Assembly (NCBI GenBank): GCA_037447655.1
Contig: JBBHKE010003285.1
Span: forward strand, 247,997-287,683
Length of the DNA stretch: 39,687 bases
Direction of reading: 5' to 3'
Source: Zygnema cylindricum
Taxonomy: Eukaryota > Streptophyta > Zygnematophyceae > Zygnematales > Zygnemataceae
Positions 27,561 through 37,290 of the stretch are shown one piece after another. The notes under the pieces are model-generated. The model had not been told where the DNA came from. It saw only the letters and a program-made list of their open reading frames with translations, and ran no database searches. A program made the position numbers and the translations under genes. Each line of letters begins with the position of its first letter. Position 1 is the first letter of the stretch.

Positions 27561-28507
27561 TGGTACACAGAATGTCCAGCTTATGTGAAGCCTCTAGGAT
27601 AGTATATGCACTTTTGACTTTGACAATGAATAAGTCCCACCCTGGGACGCAAAATCTCTGACCAACTACACCCCTGTGTAGCTTGGACTCCCGTGAGTCC
27701 GCAGCAAAAAGAATCACTGAATTTGCTCACCTGAGCATTAAGTTATGGCTGACCAAAGTTGGTCAATAAATACAGGTGCTCTCTGGAGAGAGGCTGAAAA
27801 ACCGAAAAATATTCTAAGTCCTAAGCTACCTCTCTAAACCTATCTCTAAGGTACTAGACCAATCATATTACTGTAAAGTACAAGAAGGTACAGGTACCGC
27901 TGTACTTCTTGTACGGCCATAGTACGGCATGGCTGGTCCGCTGACGCGTGTCAGTTCCGGAGCCGTAGTTGCTCCTCCCGTAATTTCCGCTGTCCAACCA
28001 TATGTTGCCACGTATCATCCGCCGACATCTGCTCCGCAAACCGCCAAATGTCTATTCCGGTATTCCGGCCCCACAGTGAGTCGTTCGATCTAGAAATTTT
28101 AATTTCGTCCGTCGAAATTAAATGTTAATTCGTAATTTTCGTGCGGTCCCGATTTCGTGCGACGCGGTATGTTTCCATGCATAAATCGTTCCGTAACTTG
28201 TTAAATGAAATATCCGGCGCTGTACGACTTTAAGTTATTATCGCGCCATACACATGTATCGAATCTTCAAGGCTTACTGGATAAGGCGTACGGCTGTTCC
28301 GTACGGTGATCATTCAGAGGTCACTGGGTCAATTCTCACAAGGTGCAGTAATATATTTTGCAAAGAAAAACTGCCCTGAATGATCTGCCTGTCTCCTTTA
28401 GCTGCAGTAGGCAGCCATGGCTTTATACAGGTCCTCAGTGACTACGACAAGTATGAGGGCTGCAGTAAGTCCATAAGAAAGACTACAAAATACCTCCATT
28501 TTTAACA
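27541..28507 (-). repeat. 5' LTR of C3
   Basis: On the minus strand TGTTAAAAATGGAGG to ATTACA, followed by the primer site. Contains the U3 palindrome (27878-27914), TATTTATT near 27764-27773, and the family landmarks near 27690-27750. Confidence 0.93.
27878..27914. repeat. U3 palindrome of C3 5' LTR
   Basis: GTACAAGAAGGTACAG and CTGTACTTCTTGTAC pair over nearly the whole arm, with a one-base bulge and a short GTACCG loop. It is the best-preserved example of the family's palindrome. Confidence 0.75.
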
Positions 28508-28512
28508 GTTAG

Positions 28513-28836
28513 ACGAGGCTTGAGTGCAATGCTAGAGCCCAATATCACCGGCTTTGCACCCGTATCCATGAGAGGCAGGGATGGAGCAATACCATTGATC
28601 AACAATGATCCCTTCCTGTTATCCAAAAAATTTATGTGAGGGTCTCGAAGATTTCGCTCCTCTAAGGAAATAGGCTTAATAACAACAATATTTCTTTGCT
28701 CTTGTAGTGCTTGCAAAGCGGCAGCTACAGCTGAGCTATCGGAGGGAGAAGAGAGCTTTGGAGTGTCATAAATCATAGTGGATAGAATGCACAAGCATTC
28801 TTTCACGCGATATGCTTCATGTATGGTTCGATCCAC
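28513..28836 (-). pseudogene. Element G protease, N-terminal half
   Basis: Frame 28836-28483 ends in C3 LTR sequence; the part belonging to G reads ALQALQEQRNIVVIKPISLE, LDNRKGSLLINGIAPSLPLM and DTGAKPVILGSSIALKPRL. D-T-G-A is the retropepsin active site, in the sequence context usual for Ty3/gypsy proteases (LMDTGA.PVILG). The gene continues at 22183-22004 beyond C3. Confidence 0.82.
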
Positions 28837-29010
28837 TATGTTGAGAACTTAAGCCGCAATGGGTGAAGCGGTTTCGGGCAAGGGAGGAGAAGGTTCTTTC
28901 GTAAATGACAACAGCATACGTGTGATAGGAGTTTTACCGTCACGGCTGTGATTGGTCGAACCTTTATCGAACGTAGCTTCTCGTTGTTGGACGATGGAAT
29001 CTCGTAAGAT

Positions 29011-30601
29011 TCAACCTGTCAACGTGGGCATGTGTACGACGGTGCGAGCCATGCCAGTAAATTGTGGCTTCATTTGAGCCCTGAAGGCTGCGAACTGCTC
29101 CTTCATCATAACCATCATTTGCTCTTCCATTTCCAAACGTTCTCTATCTCTTCGAGATACCTTAGGGGGAGCGGTGTCTTTTTCCGGTTCTTTAACCAAT
29201 TGAACTGGTTTTGCGAATCGAGCGGGAATGCCACCACTCTTAATTTGGTTTTTATAAGAAAATTCCGGGATCTTTATATGACAACGTTGGACATAATGTC
29301 CTGTTTGCTTGCAATGTGTACAGGTAGCAGGTTTGTCTGGACACATTCAGGTATCATGCCTTGTTTTCCCACATCGAAAACATAATCTATTTCTGGGAGT
29401 AACTAGTGGGGTTCCCATGGTTGGGACTTTAGGAGGCCGGTTGTTAGGACGAGGATTGTTCCATAGTGGAACAATCAGTTCTTTCGGGACTGTTTTAGGG
29501 CGGTAATGTGCTTCCCACCAACAATTTTGCATTTCGTATTCCACTGCATGCTGGGCGGCTTGGTCGAAAGTGAATTTCAAGCCATAGGTTTGAGTCAAGT
29601 GACTCTTGATAAATTTCTTAGACTGACTTGGAAACTATATTACGAATTTCTTGACAGCTTCAGTATCCGACATTAAGTCCATCAATGCTTCACGAAGAGC
29701 TTCCATATGAGCACGCATGGCAGGGCAGTCTCTCCTGATTTCTATTCAAAGCTCATCAACTCTCGAACTTGATTACGGTTTTGCATACATTATTCCGCTT
29801 GCAACATTTCAAACATGAATGAGAGCAGATCCAATATAGGGATCGTCATCGCTGGTTATGCCGGGATTCCAGCACGTGCGGCTATAGCAAACTGCTGCGG
29901 TATTTCCGCATTTGCTGCTGTAATAACATCGCCGTTGAGATCAAAGACTTCCGGATAGCCGGTTGATAAGGAATTACAGGTTGTCCTATAACAGCAGGAC
30001 TCCCAGCGAAAGCTGGAGAAAACTCTGTCATCGCTAGTACGGAATCATACTTGCGAGAATAAAGAGTAAAGGCCGAACCGCGAAGGTAAATGCCTAAAAG
30101 AGAGAAAGCAACCCAGAGGTCAAACCGATCTTGGTACCGTATTGCAAGATCGCACATTTCGGTGTCGAATAACATACGCAAATGAGATAGGGTCTTACAT
30201 TCCTGAAAAACAGAAATGAAGGCGACCCCCTCCCTCGGATGTGGAAGCCATTTCCAATAATTGAATGATTGGGGCTAATAATGGATTTCTAATTTGTGGA
30301 AACCAAAAAGATAATGAATTGGAATTTGACCCGTCAAGGGAATCGTGGTCAGATTCTTCCTCGAAAAATGTGGAAGAGACTGATGATAAGGAAGATACTG
30401 AGGTGAGAGAAAATCGAAACGAAGGGGAAATTTGACCCGAGATATCCGAGGAAGGATGGTCCAAAAGACTAGGTAAGTCTGATGGTCCTCATTTTTTGGG
30501 CCTAAACGAGGCCGAAGATCGGGTGGTTCCGAAAGGATAATCAAGATTATCTCAATCATCGGGCATAAAAGTAATAAAACCAAATGACGACCAGATATCA
30601 A
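29011..30601 (-). pseudogene. gag: Element G gag with two zinc knuckles
   Basis: The N-terminal part (30464-30195) is Ser/acidic-rich and starts MDHPSSDISGQISPSFRFSL. The capsid-like part follows in other frames (30181-29882: IRYQDRFDLWVAFSLLGIYL). Near 29598-29347: TFDQAAQHAVEYEMQNCW, then two CCHC knuckles, CFRCGKTRHDT-stop-MC (about 29378-29337) and CTHCKQTGHYVQRC (29322-29281). The second has all four ligands; the first has a TGA inside. A Met/Gln-rich stretch (29110-29020) ends it. Several stops and frameshifts. The stretch 29600-29880 is poorly readable. Confidence 0.75.
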
Positions 30602-30959
30602 AATCGATCTATACGAGATGCTTCAAATGACTGACCACATCACTCACTTGTCCAATCAACCAATCAATCTCTAACAGGACCTCGATTGCCAGATCTATCA
30701 GGAAGTCGTATTACCGAAACCTTGTACCCTGCAAACAAGGGGGCAAGGCCGAAGGGTTAGATCTATAAAGGCAAATAACTTACTATCTAAGCACTCACAA
30801 GTGCAGATATAAAGCGGCACAATCCACAAAGGAACTAACCAATGCCACCAACGGCAAGATCTAAAGAAGAAATCCAACACCAAGCAAAGCAAACTCAGCC
30901 AAGGCCACTCAGGGCCAGATAGCCAGCATAGAAATCTGGAAAAATGCAATGCTCAGTAT

Positions 30960-30983
30960 GAGTGGATTCGAGCAAATCCACTC
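30960..30983 (-). other. Inverted repeat in element G leader (9-bp arms)
   Basis: GAGTGGATT, six-base spacer, AATCCACTC, a perfect stem. It is in the untranslated region before gag of G and could fold in the RNA. Confidence 0.6.
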
Positions 30984-31065
30984 CAATCTCGTTCCATCTA
31001 ACGATCAGTCAACTATCCTAACACGCTCTTACACCCGCAAGGCATTGTGATACTTACAAAGCACC

Positions 31066-31089
31066 GTTAACAATCTGGTGATTGTTAAC
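31066..31089 (-). other. Inverted repeat in element G leader (10-bp arms)
   Basis: GTTAACAATC, loop TGGT, GATTGTTAAC, a perfect 10-bp stem with a tetraloop in a sequence otherwise full of changes. Confidence 0.65.
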
Positions 31090-31881
31090 CGTGGACCGCG
31101 TTTGATAGTTACAACCAGTGTTTTGTCAAACTCCCAGATTGAATCGGCTCTAAGTCTAATCCTCTCCAAATATGATAGTCCAACGGTCGATATGTGGGGT
31201 AGGATACAAGTGAGAAAGAAACATACCCACACGCGAAATCAGTTAGATTGGTAAATAGAGGCACTAGCACAGTAGAATATCCTAAAGATCTGCAACACGC
31301 TTAGACAATGTGCGAAATTGGTAAACTAATGTGCTAAAATTGAGAGAGATGTGCGGAAATTTGGAGAAATGTGGAGAGATTTCGACTATATGTGTATAAA
31401 TATTAAGCAATATGGATAAATCTGCCGGAAGTATACTGAAATTGCGATAATTATGCAGAAATTGGTATAAAATGTCCTAAAAATACAAGAAATTAGAGAA
31501 ATTAAGGGTTGATCTACATCAATGTCGACAAATGTGACCCAATGTCCAATAACGTATGATCAAAGTGACACAATGTTGACCAATGTTAAGAAATTATATA
31601 TATTTTTGATTTTTGAATATATTTTTTTTCTTTTTATATAACCGAATTTGAAAAAACAAAATGAATTGAAAATAACAATGGAGAATGAGACGACAATTTT
31701 CAAGTGCAGGAATACTAAGCCCATGGATGACCACTAGGCCCCACAGTCTATTTATATTCTTTGCAGGAGTTATCCTATCGAAAACAATCTGAATGTAGAC
31801 TTAAAGATAATAAATCAAAATAGTAACAACCGAGACGGAAAACTAAAACTGAAAACGACAATATGCAAAACACTTATGATT

Positions 31882-32847
31882 TTTGAGATAACCAAACTCA
31901 AAAGATACCCATAAGCCAAATAGAAATAAATACACAATCACAAGAAATTAAAAAAACAAAATGATATTCCAACATGCAACTTCCACACTAATTAAAGTTC
32001 AACGACATCCGGGAAAAGAAGTTTGTGATATAAAGGCGCGATCGAATTCCACTCAAACGGACGAAAAGTGTTGAAAGGAAACCGTGTAGGTCTTGGCCAA
32101 AGCCGTATAGATTAATATGTAAGGCTTTACAAGAGATTGAAAATGTAAAAAAAAACTAGACGCTTCACGCTTAGGCAGAAAATTGCCTCTAAGCTGTCCA
32201 GACTATTTTACAAAGAAAAAGATGGTTGCATAAAATCTTCAATACTGAAAATAATAATTCCTGCACTTGAAAATTGTGTGTAGGAAATAATCTAAAATCA
32301 ACTAAGTACCAAGGCCTACGCCTAGTGAAAACAAGCCAATAAGAGTACAACGTGTTATGTAAGTATTTGCGTCTAGTTTGGATTCAGCCAATAGGCGGCC
32401 GAAATCTTATACCCTGCGTTACAAAATCTATAACCTACGGATTAAAACCCTTCCTATCTACGTGTGAACGCGTCAACCTCCAAATGGTTCACGGCTTAAA
32501 ATAGTCTAATCGCGAAGAGTCGTCAGAACTGACAGTCAACTCGTCTGAACATCGCGTCAACGGTCCAGATGTTATATTTCGAAAATTGTATATTTCTGTG
32601 TCGACGGCCGAGATGCTCCTTCGCGTGAAACGATCAAATTCGTCGTCGGCCGGAATTTCGGGAGATGCAGGTACACTAAAATTATAGGTTCGGTAAAATT
32701 ATAGGTACGGTAAAATCGTAGGTACGGACGCGAATGGTAAACTTCGTCGTCGGCTGAAATTACGCGAATGATAAATATGTACGGTCGACGCGAACGCGAC
32801 AATACGTCGTCGACGGAAATTATGGCGAGAAATAAATATGTACGATT
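31882..32847 (-). repeat. Right LTR of element G, first segment
   Basis: Matches 2525-2566 and 8449-9375 of the left LTR with scattered substitutions. Contains the unoccupied AATAG site (31919-31923), where the left LTR carries the gag-only element. Ends at the solo LTR with CGATT (32843-32847). Confidence 0.88.
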
Positions 32848-34213
32848 TGTTGTTTTGGAAGATTCAGTTTCGTACTTGCGTGTGCGTGTTTACCTGCGTA
32901 CGTAATTACTAAAGTTAATGTGGTGGCACGAATGGATTTTCGGGTTAAGGGAGAAGTGAAATTAATTGAAGTTCGACGTACGGAAGTACTAATTGAGTGA
33001 CGCGAACAAAAACAAAGTACGGTTCGCGTAAGTGAAATGGACGGCGGATCGCGAAGCGATCTGATGTATGATATTCGAAGTACGTAAAATTGTAAAATTG
33101 AACGTCGCACGTACGAAACATGATGCGACAGGTGACATTTATTACATGGGACGCCGCCGGTACGGAGCGTCGTATTTGACAGGTTTACTTTAAATTTGGC
33201 ACGCGAGATTTATGGCGAAGTCGTTGTTACGTACGGAAAGATTTGGATTTTTTGACGTCGTTTCGTCAAGTGGACTTTGGGACCACGTGGCGTGACATCG
33301 AGGATGCCAAACAAGAGCTACGGACGGCGGATTTATGCCGCCATTATTTTTCAAGAAGTGGGGACGCGAAATCGCGTCAATCACACGATGTTTATATTAG
33401 ACGTCCCAGATTGTTTGACGAAATTCGAGGAGATTCGTTGAGTGACTCAGCATGACTCACCATACGATTTTGTGAGATTGTGTGTACTTGTAAATATTTG
33501 GAATAACATTAGTTTGTCTTATTTGTATTAATAAAATAGGGTTGGTTGTGATGTTTATATTTAAGTGATCAATTAGGGTTTTGATATTTTAATTTGTGTG
33601 TGTACGATGTCGTACTTGTAGACAAGCGTACGCTTACGATTGCTTGACTCTCAAGTGTACGCTTACGATTAGTTTACTCCTACTAACAGCTTATTATGCG
33701 TAAATAGGATTTAGTGACAGTTGCGTAATTTACGTTGGTTATTTTGACACTTAGTGATTCTTTGACAGCTCACAAGTGTATATATAGGAATGAGATTTGT
33801 TAGGAATAAATAATCAATGTTGGTTAGAGAAGTGGGGACCAAAGATGTAGTATTTTAGGGTTGTCGATTAGGTCATGCACTTTGAATGATATTATGATTA
33901 TTTGATTATACTTTGACTATACTTTTGTTTATGTGTAATGCATTTGTTTGTTATTATTTATTTATGTTATTTTATATATGTTTGATATGCATTGTTTATG
34001 CATTTGTCCTAGGGTTTGTTTATGTTGATTATTCCATCAAACCTTAGATGTTGTCCTACGGTTTGTTTATGTTGATTTTTCCATCAAACCTTAGTTGTTG
34101 TATGTTAAATGGAGGATGCATTTCAAATGATTGTTCATTGGCCTAGCTTCGCTAAGCTTTTTACATGATAGTTTAGGTGGCTTCTGCGGTCTATTATAGA
34201 CCAAAGAACAACA
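32848..34213 (+). mobile_element. Solo LTR of a gag-only-element relative, in the right LTR of G
   Basis: Begins TGTTGTTTTGGAAG and ends GAACAACA. The start resembles the LTRs at 2567 and 14691 (TTTCGTACTTGCG; later GTAAATATTTGGAATAACATT). The flanks CGATT (32843-32847) and CGGCC (34214-34218) derive from CGGTC, present once in the left LTR near 9356, so this is a decayed 5-bp target duplication. It has no internal region or second LTR, hence solo, usually from LTR-LTR recombination. Its TATATATAGG lies near 33779-33788. The 1366-bp length makes it a distinct subfamily. Confidence 0.82.
34004..34097 (+). repeat. Tandem repeat, 2 x 47 bp, in solo LTR
   Basis: TTGTCCTA.GGTTTGTTTATG..CCATCAAACCTTAG.TG occurs twice in a row (34004-34050, 34051-34097) with few differences. 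It lies in the R/U5 half of the solo LTR and is not seen in the other LTRs of this family. Confidence 0.85.
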
Positions 34214-34384
34214 CGGCCGACGCGTACGGCGGTGTAAAATTGTACGGTCGACGCGAACGGGAAATGTAGGTATGTACGGTCCTGCAAAACCCAAATAACA
34301 CACAAATACAAATTAGTGTGGCGGGCGCCCATCCTAATACCTAAATATAAGCAAGTAAAATGGCCGACGAGATGCAGCATGACA
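34214..34384 (-). repeat. Right LTR of element G, outer segment
   Basis: Matches 9357-9526, including the CG-rich motif copies, and ends GATGCAGCATGACA, the terminus of G on this side. The first five bases are the second target-duplication copy of the solo LTR. AACC (34385-34388) follows. Confidence 0.88.
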
Positions 34385-35181
34385 AACCAGATATACGCCA
34401 CCTTCGAATCTCTGGATGTAAAGCGTGGTATAAAGGCCTTGTCCAATCAGACGACAAATTGGGTGCCCACGCATTTTGTGGCATTTTTGTTGGGTACGCT
34501 TCAAATTCGAAAGCGTACCGCATGTGGAGTCCTTCTCAAAATCGCATCATCACCATCAAAGAAGTAACTTTCAACGAAACACCACTTCTCTAAATCTTGT
34601 CTCGAACGCCCTTCCCTTCCCCTCTTCCCCCATTATCCGACTTTCCTTCCCTCACCCGTTATGACCCTCTTCCCCCAAAACTTCCCCTTCAACCTCTTCA
34701 GCCATCTGACTTCACCTACCTTACACCTTCCCACCCCTCTCCTCCTAATCCTCCCATATTTTTTCCCTCATCATCTTCAAGTCCCCCTCCTCCTCCATCT
34801 TCTCCTACCCCTCTTATTTTCCCGGCTGCTTCCATCACTCCTGCCAGCCAATCAGCTGCCCTTCCTCTTCACTCTATCAAAAATTCGGAAGATACTACCT
34901 CTTCTCTCCCTCTTTTCCAAGATGATCCTCTTTTTAACAGTCTTTCCCCCACAATTTTTTCCCACTCACCTCTTCTCTGAGCCTTCACCTCCCGAGCCTC
35001 AGCCTTCCCCTCTTCCTGAACCCTCTCTTTTACCTCACCGAAATCCCGCACGTTGTAGAGTTCCCCCCTCTCGACTTATTACCTCCATAGGCCATGCCTC
35101 TCTTACTTACGCTTACTCGGCTGGGGCCTCTTCCTCTCTTATTTCAACCCATCTCTCTCAACGCTGCCCTAAAACGTCTTT
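34385..35181 (+). pseudogene. Copia element H: integrase C-terminus and Pro/Ser-rich linker
   Basis: DIRHLRISGCKAWYKGLVQS, HAFCGIFVGYASNSKAYRMW and IITIKEVTFNETPLL are the conserved C-terminal copia integrase region, in continuation of ..EAWSSVKP at 2334. A stop at 34591 is followed by 580 bp of pyrimidine-rich sequence encoding Pro/Ser/Leu-rich peptides in two frames (34597-35221). This fits the poorly conserved hinge before RT, which ends in the pre-RT segment near 35045-35180. It is not a separate gene. Confidence 0.85.
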
Positions 35182-36696
35182 ATGCAGAAAATCGCAGCTG
35201 ACGCTGAATTCAATGCCTTAATTTTTAACAAAACATGGAATGTTGTTCCCCTTCCCCAAGGAAGAAAGTCAATCTGCTCCAAATGGGTCTTCCGTGTAAA
35301 GCAAAAAGAGGATGAATCGGTGGACAAGTACAAAGCTCGCTTGGTGGCGAAGGGCTTTTCCCAAATAGAAGGTATAGATTTCACTAAAACCTTTGCTCCA
35401 GTTGCACGATTGACTTCTATACGCACCTTACTTGCTTTAGCTGCTGAACATGATTTCCATGTTCATAAGATGGATGTTAAGAATGCTTTCTTAAAGGGTA
35501 TTTTATCGAAAGACATTTACATGCATCAACCTGAAGGCTATATCTCCCGTTGATCAGAATATTTGGTTTGCCATCTCATTAAAACAATCTATGGGTTGAA
35601 ATAATCCCTCGTGTATGGAACTATACCATAGATGCCATTATGAGGAAGGAATGATTTACTTGAATTGATGTCGATTTTAGAATTTACTCTCGTGGCTCTG
35701 GCTCTTCCTTGATCATTGTTGCCATCTTTGTTGATGATCTCTTTCTTGTTGGTCCTTCTCTCCTTGAAATGTTTTATGTTCAATCTTTCTTTCATACCCA
35801 TTTTGACATGGCCGATCTAGGTGAACGCACATATTATTTGGGCATTCAAGTTTCTCGTAACCGCTCAGCTCGCACCCTCTCTCTATCTCAAGAGACCTTA
35901 ATCTTTGATCGCTAGAACGCTTTGGCATGGCAGATTGCTCCCCCCTTTCCACTCTTTTAGACGCCAATGCCCCTCTCCTCCCCTCCACTGACTCCCTTTT
36001 CTCCCCCATCCTCCATGCTACTTAACGCTCGATGGTCAGGGCCCTTATGTACGAGATGCAGGCCACCCGCCTTGACATTGCCACAACTATCACTAAGCTC
36101 AGTCAATTCCTCCAACGTCCTTCCCTTGATCATCTCGTCGCCGCCAAACATGTCTTTTGTTATCTACAGGTAACTAAAAGTCTTTGTCTCACATATTTTT
36201 CCTCTGGCTCTAGTGCTCTCACAGGTTTTGTTGATTCAGATTGGGCACAAAATGAGCTTTCTCGTTGTTCCACCACTACCTCGTGCTTCTTCTTGGGAAT
36301 GGTCTTATCTCTTGGTCATGCAAAAAACAACCTACCACCGCATGCTCCAGCACTGAGGCGAAATATATGGACGTTTGTCACGCCGCCAAGGAAGTTGTCT
36401 GGCTTCGCACTGTGCTTTTCAATCTTGGATTTCCCCTTTCGGATCCTACTCCTATTTTTTCTAATTCCGAAGGAGCCCTTGCTTTGATCCGAAATCCTGT
36501 TCACCACAAAAGGACAAAGCACATCGACATTCAATATCATTACTCTTGGGAGCTGGTCGAAGATGGCACTCTCAAATTTCTTTATGTCAAATCTGCCGAC
36601 CAAGTGGCCGATTATCTCACCAAGGCTCTTCATCGCCCTCACTTTGAGCAGCATTGCCTCTCCTCAGGCCTTCGTCTTCCTTTTCCTCTTGGCTAA
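35182..36696 (+). pseudogene. Copia element H: reverse transcriptase and RNase H
   Basis: RT: NKTWNVVPLPQGRKSICSKW, KARLVAKGFSQIEGIDF, HKMDVKNAFLKGILSKDIYM, a stop at 35551, IKTIYGLK then stop near 35600, and VAIFVDDLFLVGPS (catalytic VDD kept, near 35712-35755), MADLGERTYYLGIQVSRN. The stretch 35910-36030 is damaged. RNase H from 36029: ALMYEMQATRLDIATTITKL, GFVDSDWAQNEL, then in another frame CSSTEAKYMDVCHAAKEVVW, SEGALALIRNPVHHKRTKHI and ADQVADYLTKALHRP, ending at 36696. Several stops and frameshifts. Inactive. Confidence 0.87.
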
Positions 36697-36741
36697 ATTT
36701 CCTTTGTTTTCATCTCAATCTACTTTTTAGTTTTCGCTTGA

Positions 36742-36748
36742 GGGGGGG
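36742..36748 (+). other. Polypurine tract of element H
   Basis: GAGGGGGG directly before the LTR start TGTTAAGGG, 45 bp after the end of RNase H. Confidence 0.75.
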
Positions 36749-36875
36749 TGTTAAGGGTCATTTAGCGTCAGTTGACTTAATGTCACTTTTAGTACTGTTA
36801 GTACTTTTCATTTCATGTGACGGTCCACTCTTGCCGCCCTACGTATAAGTCTTTTGGACGACTATCTTTTGGCCC

Positions 36876-36953
36876 TGTCCTTACATACAAGTCCTTTGAG
36901 CGTCAGTCCAATCTTGTCCTTGCGTACAAGTCCTTTGAGCGTCGGTCCAGTCT
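36876..36953 (+). repeat. Tandem repeat, 2 x 39 bp plus a diverged unit
   Basis: TGTCCTT(A/G)C(A/G)TACAAGT followed by CCTTTGAGCGTC.GTCCA.TCT in two adjacent copies, with a weaker copy upstream (36835-36875). It lies in the U3 of element H's LTR, where such repeats can act as enhancers; that role is not shown. Confidence 0.8.
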
Positions 36954-37194
36954 TGTCGCTTGGCTTTACGTTGTTACTTTAGTTCTTAATTATTTTTGTA
37001 CGTTGCCGCCCTAAAGTCAATTCTTTAGACTTTAGACTACATACATTAGAATGTCAACTACATACAGTAGAATCTAGTTGTAACGTCAATTAGGTAAAGT
37101 CATCAACACATTAATTAAAATCTAGACTATGATTCTTCTTTTTATAGCGCACTATAGAGCGCTTAGACTCCATAGTAATTCGCACTGTGTATTT

Positions 37195-37203
37195 TATATA
37201 TAA
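37195..37203 (+). promoter_or_regulatory. TATA box of element H LTR
   Basis: TATATATAA about 450 bp into the LTR, followed by GTGACTCTTCTCACTTAATG, a fitting start region for the R segment. Confidence 0.55.
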
Positions 37204-37290
37204 GTGACTCTTCTCACTTAATGAAATCATCTTTAATACAAATCAATTTCTCTTTGCAATGCATTGATCTTTCTCTTGTGTACAATTTCA

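Larger units (their letters stand above)
22184..28507 (-). mobile_element. Ty1/copia element C3, nearly complete
   Basis: Two LTRs of about 968 bp, exact 5-bp TSD, primer-binding site, gag, protease, integrase, RT, RNase H and polypurine tract, all in the expected order on the minus strand. It belongs to the same family as C2 but is much better preserved. Damage consists of TAG stops in gag (about 27207), integrase (about 25421) and before RNase H (about 23820), plus frameshifts near 26465, 26062 and 24640. All catalytic motifs I could find are intact. It is inserted in the protease gene of element G. Confidence 0.93.
30602..31881 (-). other. Element G leader / unassigned 5' region
   Basis: Between gag and the right LTR segment, 1.3 kb AT-rich without a coding frame. 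It holds two strong inverted repeats (30960-30983 and 31066-31089). The left LTR of G has a different 190-bp segment (2335-2524) at the corresponding boundary, so part of this stretch may be LTR sequence lost or replaced on one side. I found no convincing primer-binding site for G here. Confidence 0.5.
2335..34384 (-). mobile_element. Ty3/gypsy element G with methyltransferase and PHD domains, multiply invaded
   Basis: Terminal sequences TGTC...GACA, a 4-bp AACC duplication and restored host-pol frame define the ends. On the minus strand the order is LTR (34384 to 31882, holding a solo LTR), leader, gag, protease (28836 to 28508 and 22183 to 22004), C5-methyltransferase-like domain (about 21600 to 20617), a second overlapping methyltransferase fragment (13620 to 12897), RT, RNase H, integrase, PHD finger, poly-G tract and LTR. 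RT before integrase makes it Ty3/gypsy. All genes carry stops or frameshifts, so it is inactive. The overlapping methyltransferase pieces mean the present structure is not one simple element but was rearranged around insertion C2. Confidence 0.8.
36749..37290 (+). repeat. 3' LTR of element H (right end approximate)
   Basis: Starts TGTTAAGGGTCA after the polypurine tract. Contains a 39-bp tandem repeat, TATATATAA at 37195-37203 and an A/T-rich region beyond. The right end is uncertain: CA dinucleotides at 37284 and 37290 are plausible termini. The 5' LTR of H is outside the window or lost, so the end cannot be fixed by comparison. Confidence 0.65.

Noticed and set aside
34597-35221. Overlapping Pro/Ser/Leu-rich frames that look like a novel protein
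   Set aside because: They sit exactly in the integrase-to-RT hinge of copia element H, which is normally low-complexity, and arise from pyrimidine-rich sequence.
36835-36960. Regular short repeats considered as a CRISPR-like array
   Set aside because: Units are directly adjacent without unique spacers, and they lie in the U3 of an LTR in what looks like nuclear DNA.
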